Translations under genes and position numbers: made by a program
Notes under the pieces: model-generated
Seen by the model: the letters and a program-made list of their open reading frames with translations, nothing else
Database searches by the model: none
Told to the model about the DNA's origin: nothing
DNA from: Woeseiaceae bacterium
GTDB taxonomy: Bacteria; Pseudomonadota; Gammaproteobacteria; Steroidobacterales; Woeseiaceae
DNA: 42,162 nt
Direction of reading: 5' to 3'
Assembly: GCA_030066655.1 (NCBI GenBank)
Contig: JASJBE010000056.1
Span: forward strand, 1-42,162
In this document: piece after piece, positions 17,842 through 26,069 of the stretch
Layout of the letters: each line of letters starts with the position of its first letter
Position numbering within the stretch: the stretch's first letter is position 1

Positions 17842-18831
17842 ATGGCGGAAGCTCGTAAAGGGGCTTACGGACCCGACGACGACATCGTCGACTTTATCTT
17901 AGGCATCACGTTCGAAATCTGGGAGGAGCGTGGCGTTGAGCTGATCCACCAGTACTATGCTAAAGACTGTATCGTCTGGGGTCTGGACGGCATCACCCAC
18001 GGCGCGCAGGCAGTGGTGGACGCCACGTGGGCGACGCTTGAAGCCTTCCCGGACCGTAAACTCCTGGCGGAGGACGTGATTTGGGCCGGCAACCGTGAGG
18101 ATGGCTACTACACGTCGCACAGGCTGCTTAGTATGGCGACCAACGAGGGGCCGACGGTTTACGGTGCGGCAACCGGCAATCGCATCCGCATGACGAACAT
18201 TGCCGACTGCTACATCGAGGACGGATTGATCACCAAGGAATGGCTGATCCGGGACAACATGATGTTCGCGGAGCAGCTCAGCGCGGACCCGGTACAGGCC
18301 GCCTGCGACATGCGAGCTCGGCGGACAGACGAGCACAACGATTGGCTGCACGCGGAGCACGAGCGAGTCACAAACGTGACGCCGCCTGAGACGGTAGAGA
18401 ACGCTGTGTTACCTGCCGACGACCCGGAGGCCTTCGCCTGGCGAGCACTCTGGAGTGTCTGGACGGGCAACAAGGCCGTATTCGATACGTTGCACGCGCC
18501 GTATTGTGTGTTGCATCGGTCTCCGTTCCGCCACTACTCGGGTCGTGATGAGGTCTTCGGCTACTACGCGACGCTGCGTGAGATTCTCGGACATGCGAGC
18601 TTCAGCATCGATCATGTCGCGACCCAGCCTTTCGAATCCAACGGCATCGACATTGCCGTGCGATGGACGGCCGCAGGCACACACGACGGTGACGTTATGG
18701 GCGTCAAACCGACCGGCAAGCCGATGTTTATCATGGGTGTGACGCACTGGCGATGCATCGCAGGTCGCATCGCGATCGAGATGACGGTATTCGATGATCT
18801 CGCGGTCTTAAGCCAGATCATGGAGCATTGA
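17842..18831 (+). CDS. Tandem SnoaL/NTF2-like protein
   Basis: This 329-aa protein has two NTF2-fold SnoaL-like halves, about residues 10-155 and 190-325. In half 1 are YYAKDCIVWGLDGITHG, FPDRKLLAEDVIWAG and EDGLITKEWLIRDNM. In half 2 are FDTLHAPYCVLHRSPFRHYS and FSIDHVATQPFESNGIDIAV. It is more distant from the other SnoaL-like proteins of the cluster. AGGAGAG at 17830-17836 precedes the ATG. Its stop overlaps the amidohydrolase start (TGATG), so the two are translationally coupled. The reaction is unknown; such folds often cyclise, isomerise or hydrolyse small oxygenated substrates. Confidence 0.78.
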   Translation: MAEARKGAYGPDDDIVDFILGITFEIWEERGVELIHQYYAKDCIVWGLDGITHGAQAVVDATWATLEAFPDRKLLAEDVIWAGNREDGYYTSHRLLSMATNEGPTVYGAATGNRIRMTNIADCYIEDGLITKEWLIRDNMMFAEQLSADPVQAACDMRARRTDEHNDWLHAEHERVTNVTPPETVENAVLPADDPEAFAWRALWSVWTGNKAVFDTLHAPYCVLHRSPFRHYSGRDEVFGYYATLREILGHASFSIDHVATQPFESNGIDIAVRWTAAGTHDGDVMGVKPTGKPMFIMGVTHWRCIAGRIAIEMTVFDDLAVLSQIMEH

Positions 18832-19730
18832 TGCGTCACATCGTTGATGCACACCATCACCTGTGGGACCTGAATGCGTGCCGCTACCCGTGGCTGATGG
18901 CCAAAGGCGTCAAACGCTTCTTCGGTGACCCGACGCCGATCCAGAAAAGCTACCTGGTCGAAGACCTGAGACGGGATGCGCAGGACTACGTCATCGATGC
19001 CTCGGTCCATATCCAGGTCGGTGTCGCCGAGGGCGACGAGCTTAGGGAGACCGAGTGGCTCGAGTCGACCGCTGAGTCGACTGGTTTGCCGAGCGCCATC
19101 GTCGCCTATTGTGCGCTGGAGCAGCCGGATGCGCCCGGGCAAATCGACGCGCAGTCAAAGCATCCGAGGGTTCGCGGACTCAGGCAGATCGTCGGTCGAT
19201 CCGACGAAGAGGATGCCCTAAGCGGCTCCGGCTCCCTGATCGCAGACCCGGCATGGCTCGAAAACCTGAATCTTCTCGGTGACATGGGCCTCTCTTTCGA
19301 CCTGCAGCTGACACCACGGCAGGTACCGGCCGTGGCCGAGGTACTGTCACGCGTGCCGAACACGCGGGTGGCCTTGTGTCACTGCGGTTCACCGTGGGAC
19401 CAGACGGAGGCCGGACTCGCATCCTGGCGAAAGGGGCTGGAACTGCTGGCCGGGCTGCCGCAGGTCAGCTGCAAGATTTCGGGATTAGGGATGTTCGACC
19501 ACCAATGGACACTGGATTCGATCCGGCCGATTGTCGAAGCCTGTGTCGATATCTTCGGCGCTGAGCGATGCATGCTCGGCTCGAACTTCCCGGTCGACAA
19601 GCTGCACGCGGATTATTCACGCGTCTGGGGCGCCTTCGAGACCATCCTCGCATCGCTGCCGGACGATGAACAGGCAAGACTATTTGGTGATGCGGCCAGG
19701 TCGTTCTACCGGATCTCCGCCGCGAGCTGA
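18831..19730 (+). CDS. COG3618-type amidohydrolase (probable lactonase)
   Basis: This 299-aa TIM-barrel protein starts with IVDAHHHLWDL (residues 3-13) and holds later family landmarks: VRGLRQIV, LALCHCGSP-like VALCHCGSPWD, SCKISGLGMFD and MLGSNFPVDKL. This is the amidohydrolase-2/COG3618 pattern, whose characterised members hydrolyse sugar-acid lactones such as fucono-lactone, or 4-sulfomuconolactone. The ATG at 18831 overlaps the previous stop; a TTG just upstream is less likely. Its 3' end overlaps the aldolase gene by 25 bp on the other strand. A lactonase step fits a cluster with an SDR and an HpcH/HpaI aldolase, but this is inference. Confidence 0.83.
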   Translation: MRHIVDAHHHLWDLNACRYPWLMAKGVKRFFGDPTPIQKSYLVEDLRRDAQDYVIDASVHIQVGVAEGDELRETEWLESTAESTGLPSAIVAYCALEQPDAPGQIDAQSKHPRVRGLRQIVGRSDEEDALSGSGSLIADPAWLENLNLLGDMGLSFDLQLTPRQVPAVAEVLSRVPNTRVALCHCGSPWDQTEAGLASWRKGLELLAGLPQVSCKISGLGMFDHQWTLDSIRPIVEACVDIFGAERCMLGSNFPVDKLHADYSRVWGAFETILASLPDDEQARLFGDAARSFYRISAAS

Positions 19731-20458
19731 TTGGCGCCACGCAGCAGCATCGAATGGTCCGAGCTGAGCAGGAACAAGCTCGCACCGAGCTCTCGCCATC
19801 GAGGCAATTCAGACAGGTCCGGCGTAAACATGCCGACCGCAGTGCCTGTCGCTGTACAGGCCCGGCAAACGTCTTCCACGGCATCGACAACCGCTTTGTC
19901 CATCGGGCTCAAGCCCATCGCAACCGCGAGGTCGATCCGTCCAATAAAGGCGGCGTCGACACCCGCGACCGCCGCGATGTCGGCTGCGCTGCTCAGCGCA
20001 GGCAGGTCCTCGATCTGGACAATGACGGTCGTGTTCTTTCCGCTGTCTTCCAGATGCTGTTGCATCGAGTGTGTCCCGTAACCTGCCGCACGCGGCGATC
20101 CGGCATAGCCGCGACCGCCATCGCCGAAATGACAGGCTCGCACGATACGCTGAGCCTGCTCGGCACTGGTCACATGCGGAACGATGACCCCGGTAGCGCC
20201 GCTGTCAAGCGCGTTTCGCAGTTCCGACGCCGAGTCGTCGCTTACGCGAACGAGGCACGGCATTTTTGCCGCACGTAGCGCAGCGATGCACAAATCGGTT
20301 TCGGTCCGACCGAAAGGGGCATGCTCGGCGTCGAGGGCAATCGCGTCGAGATCCGACAGGCCGAGCACCTCGGCGATGATCGGCGACGGCGTTTTCATGA
20401 ACGTGCCCATCATGGGTTTTGAGTCACGCAGTGCCTGGCGGAATTTCTGTTCGCTCAT
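19706..20458 (-). CDS. HpcH/HpaI-family class II aldolase
   Basis: This 250-aa protein matches the HpcH/HpaI aldolase family in length and motifs: MMGTFMKTPSP, ALDAEHAPFGR, PHVTSAEQAQRIVRA, VQIEDLPALS (metal-binding Glu) and AFIGRIDLAVAMG (metal-binding Asp). Family members cleave 2-keto-3-deoxy or 4-hydroxy-2-oxo acids into pyruvate plus an aldehyde. It follows the MetE-like gene by 3 bp on the minus strand. It likely performs the C-C bond cleavage step of the cluster's pathway. The exact keto acid is unknown. Confidence 0.87.
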   Translation of the reverse strand: MSEQKFRQALRDSKPMMGTFMKTPSPIIAEVLGLSDLDAIALDAEHAPFGRTETDLCIAALRAAKMPCLVRVSDDSASELRNALDSGATGVIVPHVTSAEQAQRIVRACHFGDGGRGYAGSPRAAGYGTHSMQQHLEDSGKNTTVIVQIEDLPALSSAADIAAVAGVDAAFIGRIDLAVAMGLSPMDKAVVDAVEDVCRACTATGTAVGMFTPDLSELPRWRELGASLFLLSSDHSMLLRGANQLAAEIR

Positions 20459-20461
20459 CGT

Positions 20462-21601
20462 TTATCCCCAGAGTCTGTCTGATGCTATCGAGGCGCCTTC
20501 GACCATCGCGCCGAGTTTCGCGTAGACGATGTTCTGATCAACGGCACCGAAGCCCGCGAAGGTGGAGAAGCCGCAGTCGGTCCCCGCAATGACCCTGTCC
20601 CTGCCGACGATGTCCGCAAATCGGCAGATGCGCTCCGCAACCAGCTTCGGGTGCTCGATAAAGTTCGTCGTCGAGTCTATGACGCCGGGGATGAGTACCA
20701 GCTCGTCCGGCAGGTCGGCCTCGGCGAATACCTCCCACTCGTGCGCGTGACGCGGGTTCGATGACTCGAACAGCAGGGCGCCGACGTTGGCCTCGAGCGC
20801 TATCGGCAGGACCATTTCCATCGGCGCATCGTGATGATGCGGACCTTCGTAGTTACCCCAGCACACGTGCAGCCTTACTCGATCTTTGGGTATCCCCTCG
20901 AGTGCCCGGTTCAGAGCGCTGACGTGCAGTCGTGCTTGTTCCTCGTATTCGGCGTCGGGCTTGCCTTTGAACAGCATGTGCCGACCCAGTCCGAGGTCCG
21001 GAGAATCGAGCTGCAGGACGAGACCGGCATCGACAATGGCCCTGTACTCGACCGCCATCGCGTCCGCGAGGGCAAAGAGGTATTCCTCGTGCGTGTCGTA
21101 GTGTTCATTGGGCTGGAACAACGCAATCACCCCGGGCGATGCGGCATTCATGAAGCCCTCAGTCGGCGGGCTGTCCTTCATTGCATCGAGCATGTTGGCG
21201 ATGTCCGTCTCGGCCGGCCCGGTGTCTTTGACGCGGATATCGCCGACGCAACACGGACGGCGGTAGGTTGGAGTGCCGCCTGACTTAGCCTGCCTTTCCA
21301 GGAAGGATGGAAACTCCTCGAGGTCGCTCGGTGGTTGTCTTGAGCTGTCGCCGTCGAAGCCTGTAATGCGATCCTTGATGTAAGTGGCGTAGCTGATCTT
21401 GCTCATTTCGCCGTCGCTGACGATGTCGACACCGGTCGAGACCTGCTTCGCGACGACGTCGTGCACAGCGTCGTGAATCACCGCTTCCGCATCCGCCGGG
21501 GACTCTCCTTTCTCCAGTGCGAAGACGACGTCAGTCACCGCGGCTGATCGCGGCAGGCTGCCGACATGTGTGGTCAGTATTCTCTGTTCGCTGGTCTTCA
21601 T
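20462..21601 (-). CDS. MetE C-terminal-like zinc protein (methyltransferase/C-S lyase family)
   Basis: This 379-aa protein belongs to the cobalamin-independent methionine synthase C-terminal superfamily (UROD/MetE-like TIM barrel). It starts with TTHVGSLPRS. Zinc ligands are visible as H245-x-C247 (LHVCWGNYEG) and C343 (GTDCGFSTF), with acidic residues in LLFESSNPRHAHEW between them. It lacks the N-terminal half of real MetE (about 750 aa). Relatives include methyltransferases and epoxyalkane:coenzyme M transferase, all of which activate a thiol at zinc. AAGGAG precedes the ATG. Placement with catabolic genes argues for thiol or methyl transfer in substrate breakdown rather than methionine synthesis. 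Confidence 0.8.
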   Translation of the reverse strand: MKTSEQRILTTHVGSLPRSAAVTDVVFALEKGESPADAEAVIHDAVHDVVAKQVSTGVDIVSDGEMSKISYATYIKDRITGFDGDSSRQPPSDLEEFPSFLERQAKSGGTPTYRRPCCVGDIRVKDTGPAETDIANMLDAMKDSPPTEGFMNAASPGVIALFQPNEHYDTHEEYLFALADAMAVEYRAIVDAGLVLQLDSPDLGLGRHMLFKGKPDAEYEEQARLHVSALNRALEGIPKDRVRLHVCWGNYEGPHHHDAPMEMVLPIALEANVGALLFESSNPRHAHEWEVFAEADLPDELVLIPGVIDSTTNFIEHPKLVAERICRFADIVGRDRVIAGTDCGFSTFAGFGAVDQNIVYAKLGAMVEGASIASDRLWG

Positions 21602-21611
21602 TCAGTGCTCC

Positions 21612-22307
21612 TTATTGTTCCAGCAGTCGACGCAGCGCGTCGGTAACTCTGTCGGCCTGCTCTAGTGATGCGATGTGACCGCACTCCTCGACGATCTCCA
21701 GGGTTGCGCCCGGTATGCGGCTCGCCATCAGATCATGGTACTCGACGGGACACAGGTGGTCTTCGGCACCGCACAGGACCAGTGTCGGGCAGTCGATCGT
21801 CGGCAGCGTCGGTAGGCTGTCGGCACGGTCACGCAGCGCGACAGACTGTCTTTCGAACACGTCGGGTCCGAGGTCTAAAGCCATGTCCAGTAACACTTGC
21901 AGCAGCGCCTCATCGTCACGATTCGCCTCGGCCAGGTAGAGCGGTTTCAGCTGTTCGATCGCAACCTCACGCAGGCCGCCGGCCAGTACGGCCTCGATTT
22001 GCTGCATACGGACAGGCCGGCGCTCCGCGGCGTCGGCGTGCGGGTTTGTGTCGAGCAGAGCCAAATGCGTGACGCGCTCGGGCGCCTGTCGCCAGATCTC
22101 GAAGGCGATGATGCCGCCCATCGACAGGCCGACCATTGCAAACCGTTCGGGTGCGCCAGCCAGTGCGCTCTCTGCGAGACCCTCGATACTGTCTGACGTT
22201 GTCGTATCTGCGTGGAAAGCGGGAAAGGGAAGCGAATCGGTCTGGGGCCACCAAAGACGCCCATCGCACATCATGCCGGGCAAGTAGAGAACGGCCTCTG
22301 CCGGCAT
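21612..22307 (-). CDS. Cytoplasmic alpha/beta hydrolase
   Basis: This 231-aa protein has an oxyanion-region LYLPGMMCDGRLW, the nucleophile elbow GLSMGG, a probable acid in LCGAEDHLCP and the catalytic His in ECGHIASLEQ. No signal peptide is present. It resembles small carboxylesterases and enol-lactonases. The ATG lies only 3 bp from the edge of the MITE-like element at 22311-22579, which leaves no recognisable ribosome site and separates it from lacI. Without the element it would start 2 bases after the lacI stop, so it was probably translationally coupled to lacI. Confidence 0.8.
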   Translation of the reverse strand: MPAEAVLYLPGMMCDGRLWWPQTDSLPFPAFHADTTTSDSIEGLAESALAGAPERFAMVGLSMGGIIAFEIWRQAPERVTHLALLDTNPHADAAERRPVRMQQIEAVLAGGLREVAIEQLKPLYLAEANRDDEALLQVLLDMALDLGPDVFERQSVALRDRADSLPTLPTIDCPTLVLCGAEDHLCPVEYHDLMASRIPGATLEIVEECGHIASLEQADRVTDALRRLLEQ

Positions 22308-22310
22308 GGC

Positions 22311-22579
22311 TAGGGCCTGTCAACACGATGTGGATGAACCCTGCCGGCGGCCATTTTTTCGTGCGACAAAGCAGAGGGAGCGTTGTTTGGCCACGCTAAA
22401 GAAGCGACTGAGTACGTTGCCGGCAGGAAAATGGGCGCGGCCCTGCGGGTTGCCCCTGGAAAAGCGTCACTGGGCGTTGCTCGTCGCTCATTTGGATTCA
22501 CCAAACCTCACTCCTCGCGCCTACATTGACGCTTTTCCAGGGGCAACAGGGTTCATCCACATCGTGCTAACAGGCCCTA
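22311..22579. mobile_element. MITE-like element with nested inverted repeats and TA flanks
   Basis: Terminal inverted repeats of 33 bp (22311-22343 and 22547-22579) match at 31 positions. Inside are two more dyads: a perfect 21-bp pair (22449-22469 and 22527-22547) and a 9-bp pair (CCTGCCGGC at 22340-22348, GCCGGCAGG at 22419-22427). The outer ends read TAGGGCCTGT and ACAGGCCCTA, so a TA on each side may be a target duplication. Removing one copy of TA plus the interior would join the lacI stop and hydrolase start with 2 bp between them. There is no transposase, so it would be non-autonomous. Confidence 0.72.
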
Positions 22580-23629
22580 CTCGGCTGGGTTCAGTTTCGC
22601 AGAACTGCCCCGAACCGGAATCCCGGAGAAAGACCGCTTTTCAGGCGAAAGCTCGGGATTCTCGATGCGTTCCAGCAGCATCGAAGCCGCTGCCAGCGTC
22701 ATTCGTTGTACCGGCTGTCTGACCGTGGTCAGGGCGTAAGCCGAGTAGCGCGCGGGGCCGACACCGTCAAAGCCAACGATGGAAATATCCCCGGGGACCG
22801 ACAGCTTGTGCGACTCGCGCGCCTCGTCGATGCAGCCGATCGCCATGACATCGTTGGCCGCGATCACCGCATCCGGCGGTGAGCCGCGCTTGCTGACCAG
22901 CTCTGAGAAGCACTCGCGGCCCGTCTCGTAGCCGAAGTCACCGCTCACGGTCGTGATATCGGTAATGCCGAGGCTCTTCAACTCGTTCAGAGCGCCAGTC
23001 CTGCGTTCGATGCTGACGATCGAGTCGCCGGGACCCTCGACGACACCGAAAGAGCGGTGCCCGGCATTGACGAGTTCATCGACCAGCCAGCGCTCGCCTT
23101 CCTCCTGGTCGCACCGGATCGAGCTGACCTGTTGGCCCGGCGCGCTCCGGTTGTAGAACACGACCGGTATGCCGGCGTTGTCGATCGTTTCGAGCTGGCC
23201 GGGCGTGAACATGGCGGCCGTCAGGATGCCGTCGACGCGGTACTGCAGCATCTGTTCGACCACGCTCTCGGTATCGCTCTCCCTTTCCAGCGCGAAGAGC
23301 AGCACGCGGACGCCTTTTTCCGAGAAGCGCTGCGTCAGCTGCACGAGCACTTCCGGGTAGTACAGGTTGGTGAGTTTTGAGATCACGACGGCAACCATGT
23401 TGGACCGCTGCGTGATCAGGCCGCGGGCAATGGCATTCGGTCGATAGCCCAGTTGGTCGGCCGCGGCCATCACTCGCTCGCGCATGGCTTTCGACGCACT
23501 GGCGCCGTCCTGGAAGACGCGAGAGACCGCTGACTGGGACACGCCGGCGAGCGTGGCGACGTCATACGAAGTCGCGCGCCTTTTGTCAGAATTGTTGCCG
23601 TTGTCGCCGGTTTTCGGGTGCTTTTTCAT
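22577..23629 (-). CDS. LacI-family transcriptional regulator
   Basis: This 350-aa protein has the LacI N-terminal helix-turn-helix and hinge (VATLAGVSQSAVSRVF, LGYRPNAIARGL) followed by a periplasmic-binding-like sensor domain (MVAVVISKLTNLYYPEV, DAVIAANDVMAIG, ISIVGFDGVGPARYS). The ATG at 23629 gives the standard length; the longer frame enters the neighbouring SDR gene. It is divergent from the SDR gene across 79 bp that hold an 18-bp operator-like palindrome. The sensor domain of this family usually binds sugars or related acids, so the inducer may be a carbohydrate derivative. Its stop codon is at the edge of the MITE-like element. Confidence 0.93.
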   Translation of the reverse strand: MKKHPKTGDNGNNSDKRRATSYDVATLAGVSQSAVSRVFQDGASASKAMRERVMAAADQLGYRPNAIARGLITQRSNMVAVVISKLTNLYYPEVLVQLTQRFSEKGVRVLLFALERESDTESVVEQMLQYRVDGILTAAMFTPGQLETIDNAGIPVVFYNRSAPGQQVSSIRCDQEEGERWLVDELVNAGHRSFGVVEGPGDSIVSIERRTGALNELKSLGITDITTVSGDFGYETGRECFSELVSKRGSPPDAVIAANDVMAIGCIDEARESHKLSVPGDISIVGFDGVGPARYSAYALTTVRQPVQRMTLAAASMLLERIENPELSPEKRSFSGIPVRGSSAKLNPAE

Positions 23630-23678
23630 TGTTGTTCGCGAGACCGACCGCTTCCAATGTCGGTCGATGGTAGGCAGT

Positions 23679-23696
23679 ATTGCATTCGTATGCAAT
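23679..23696. promoter_or_regulatory. LacI-operator-like palindrome
   Basis: ATTGCATTCGTATGCAAT is an 18-bp dyad with 7-bp perfect arms and a central CG, the geometry expected of a LacI-family operator. It lies between lacI (-) and the SDR gene (+), directly before the SDR ribosome site GGAG at 23699-23702. The reverse strand carries CGAATGCAA, which is also found in the 17686-17792 region. Confidence 0.7.
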
Positions 23697-23708
23697 TCGG
23701 AGCCTGCA

Positions 23709-24443
23709 ATGTCTGACGCGCTCGCCGGGGAAACGGCGCTGGTGACGGGCGCCGGTCGAGGACTGGGCCGCGCCTGCGCCGAAGGTCTCGCTGATGCGGG
23801 GGCTTCGGTGATTGCCGTGGCGCGGTCATCCGACGACTTGGCGGAGGTTGCAGCACACGCATCCGGGCGAATCGAGGCCTGGACTGCCGATGTGACCGAC
23901 GACGCCTTCGTCGAGCGGGTCGCTGCGCTGGACTCGCTGTCCATTATTGTCAACAACGCTGGCGGCAACCGGCCGGGGCCGTTCGTCGACATCGATGCGG
24001 AGTCTCTCGACGCGATTCTCGAGCTGAATGTACGTGCGTGTTTTCGAGTCGCCCAGGCGGCGGCGCGCACGATGATACGTTCCGGTACGGCGGGTTCGAT
24101 TATTCACATGTCATCGCAGATGGGACATGTCGGCTCGCCCGGCCGAACCGTGTATTGCATGACGAAGCACGCCATTGAAGGGCTTAGCAAGGCGATGGCC
24201 GTGGAGCTGGCGCCGCAGGGGATTCGCGTCAACACGGTAGCGCCGACGTTTGTTGAGACGCCGCTGACGCGACCGATGCTCCAGAACAAAGAATTCAGGG
24301 ACTTCGTTTACGGGATGATTCCTATGGGCAAGCTGGCCACCGAAGACGATGTTGTCGCTGCAGTCCTGTACCTGGCCTCACCGTCGGCGGGCATGGTCAC
24401 CGGGCATAGCCTGGTCATCGACGGAGGCTGGACGGCCCAATAA
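23709..24443 (+). CDS. Short-chain dehydrogenase/reductase (SDR)
   Basis: This 244-aa classical SDR has the NAD(P)-binding TGAGRGLGRACAEG, NNAGG, the catalytic Ser in IHMSSQMG and YCMTK as the Tyr-x3-Lys motif, plus a C-terminal GHSLVIDGGW. GGAG at 23699-23702 marks the ATG at 23709. It is the first gene of the plus-strand unit SDR-symporter-hydrolase-SnoaL-SnoaL and faces lacI. It would oxidise or reduce a hydroxy/keto group of the pathway substrate. Cofactor and substrate cannot be fixed from sequence. Confidence 0.9.
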   Translation: MSDALAGETALVTGAGRGLGRACAEGLADAGASVIAVARSSDDLAEVAAHASGRIEAWTADVTDDAFVERVAALDSLSIIVNNAGGNRPGPFVDIDAESLDAILELNVRACFRVAQAAARTMIRSGTAGSIIHMSSQMGHVGSPGRTVYCMTKHAIEGLSKAMAVELAPQGIRVNTVAPTFVETPLTRPMLQNKEFRDFVYGMIPMGKLATEDDVVAAVLYLASPSAGMVTGHSLVIDGGWTAQ

Positions 24444-24461
24444 CAAGAACGAGGGGGGAAC

Positions 24462-26069
24462 ATGGCTGAATTCGGCACACTCAACTGGGTAATCCTCATT
24501 ACCTATGTGTTGCTCAACCTGCTGCTCGGCTGGGTGCTCAGCAAGCGGGTCGAGACCGCGGAAGATTTCTATCTCGGGCGGCGCACGACGCCGTGGTGGG
24601 CCATCGGTATCTCCGTCATAGCGACCTACGTCAGTGCGCTGTCCTTTCTTGGTGGACCCGCCTGGGCGTATTCAGAAAGCCTCGCGGTCGTTGCGATTCA
24701 CCTGAACTATCCGATCGTCGTTTTCGTCGTCATCACGTTCTTCCTGCCCTTCTTTTTTAATTCAGGTGTCGCCTCAATTTACGATTACATGGAGCGACGA
24801 TTCGGCCCGACCTCCCGTGCCGTTATCTCCGGTGTGTTCCTGGTCTCGCAGGCGCTGACGTCCGCTGCGATTCTGTATGCGACGTCGCTGGTGATTGAGT
24901 TCATCACCGGCATCGACGTCCGCACCGCCATCGTCGTCGTCACCGTGATCGCATTGATCTACACGATGATGGGCGGCATCACGGCAGTCATCTGGACCGA
25001 CGTCGTGCAGGCCGGCGTCCTGTTCGTTGGCGCGCTGATCATATTCTTCGCGCTGATCAACAACATGCCCGCGCCGATTGGCGAGGTGATGGAGGGCCTG
25101 AAAGCGGAGGGTAAGACCAACCCACTGAATTGGTCGTTCGACCTGAAGCAGGAAGCGACCGTCTGGTCCGGCGTCATCGCGATGACGATTTTTCACATCA
25201 CCGTCTACGGCGCCAACCAGATGATGGTTCAGCGAACGCTGGCGGCACGCAACATCGGTGATGCCAAGAAATCCTTCCTGCTGATGGGCTTCGCCGCGTT
25301 CTTCATTTACTTCCTGTTCTTCCTGCTCGGCGTGCTGTTGTACGGCTATTACGACGGGCGTGAGTTTGAGGACGGCAACACAATCATCCTGACGTTCGCG
25401 ACCGACTACGGATTGCCGGGGCTGATGGGCATCATCGCGGCGGCGGTCGTCGCGGCCTCGATGTCGTCGCTGGACTCATCGTTCAACTCGCTGGCAACGA
25501 TCTCGACTGTCGACTTCTACGAGAAGTACTTCAAGCGCGGTGCGTCGGCCGAGCATTACCTGACCGTGACCCGCGGGTTCACCGTTCTGTGGGCCATTCT
25601 GATCATCGTGCCCGCGATGCTGTACGTGAACAGCGAAGGCTCCATCCTACGCACGTTGTCGCAGATCGGCTCCTATTTCGTTGGCGCCAAGCTCAGCATG
25701 TACGGCCTCGGCTTCTTCTCGAAGCAGACGACGGAGAAAGGACTGCTGGTCGGCGTCGTTGTCGGCTTCGTCATGATCTGGTGGCTGGCGACACAGACCG
25801 ATCTCGCGTGGCCGTGGTTCTGCGTATTCGGCGGCGGCACCAATATCGTCGTATCGCTGATTGCGAGTCGTGTGATTGACGGCCCGCAGACGGAGTGGTC
25901 GGAGTACACGATTCGCGGTCAGCAGCAGCATTTCGAGCGCGAAGGTCTCGCGCAACAGGACAACGGCTGGTACCTGGTGCCGGGCAAGATCGATAGCCTG
26001 TCCTGGTGGCTGCTGGTCTTCTTCGCCGGCACGATGTTGTTCCTGTTTAGCTTCGAGATGCTGATCTGA
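24462..26069 (+). CDS. Sodium:solute symporter (SSS family)
   Basis: This is a 535-aa integral membrane protein with about 13 hydrophobic segments. Family marks are the N-terminal TAEDFYLGRRTTPWW, SVIATYVSALSFLGGPAWAY and the conserved AAVVAASMSSLDSSFNSLAT. It is complete, and GAGGGGGG lies just before the ATG. Family knowledge: sodium-coupled uptake of sugars, organic acids or similar solutes. It lies 18 bp after the SDR gene in the LacI-linked cluster and should import the cluster's substrate. It is distinct from the symporter at the window start, whose matching motif is AAAMSSLSSAVNSLAAV. Confidence 0.93.
   Translation: MAEFGTLNWVILITYVLLNLLLGWVLSKRVETAEDFYLGRRTTPWWAIGISVIATYVSALSFLGGPAWAYSESLAVVAIHLNYPIVVFVVITFFLPFFFNSGVASIYDYMERRFGPTSRAVISGVFLVSQALTSAAILYATSLVIEFITGIDVRTAIVVVTVIALIYTMMGGITAVIWTDVVQAGVLFVGALIIFFALINNMPAPIGEVMEGLKAEGKTNPLNWSFDLKQEATVWSGVIAMTIFHITVYGANQMMVQRTLAARNIGDAKKSFLLMGFAAFFIYFLFFLLGVLLYGYYDGREFEDGNTIILTFATDYGLPGLMGIIAAAVVAASMSSLDSSFNSLATISTVDFYEKYFKRGASAEHYLTVTRGFTVLWAILIIVPAMLYVNSEGSILRTLSQIGSYFVGAKLSMYGLGFFSKQTTEKGLLVGVVVGFVMIWWLATQTDLAWPWFCVFGGGTNIVVSLIASRVIDGPQTEWSEYTIRGQQQHFEREGLAQQDNGWYLVPGKIDSLSWWLLVFFAGTMLFLFSFEMLI

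Noticed and set aside
20462..21601. Methionine synthase MetE
   Set aside because: It is half the length of MetE and lies in a degradative gene cluster; only the C-terminal zinc domain is present.
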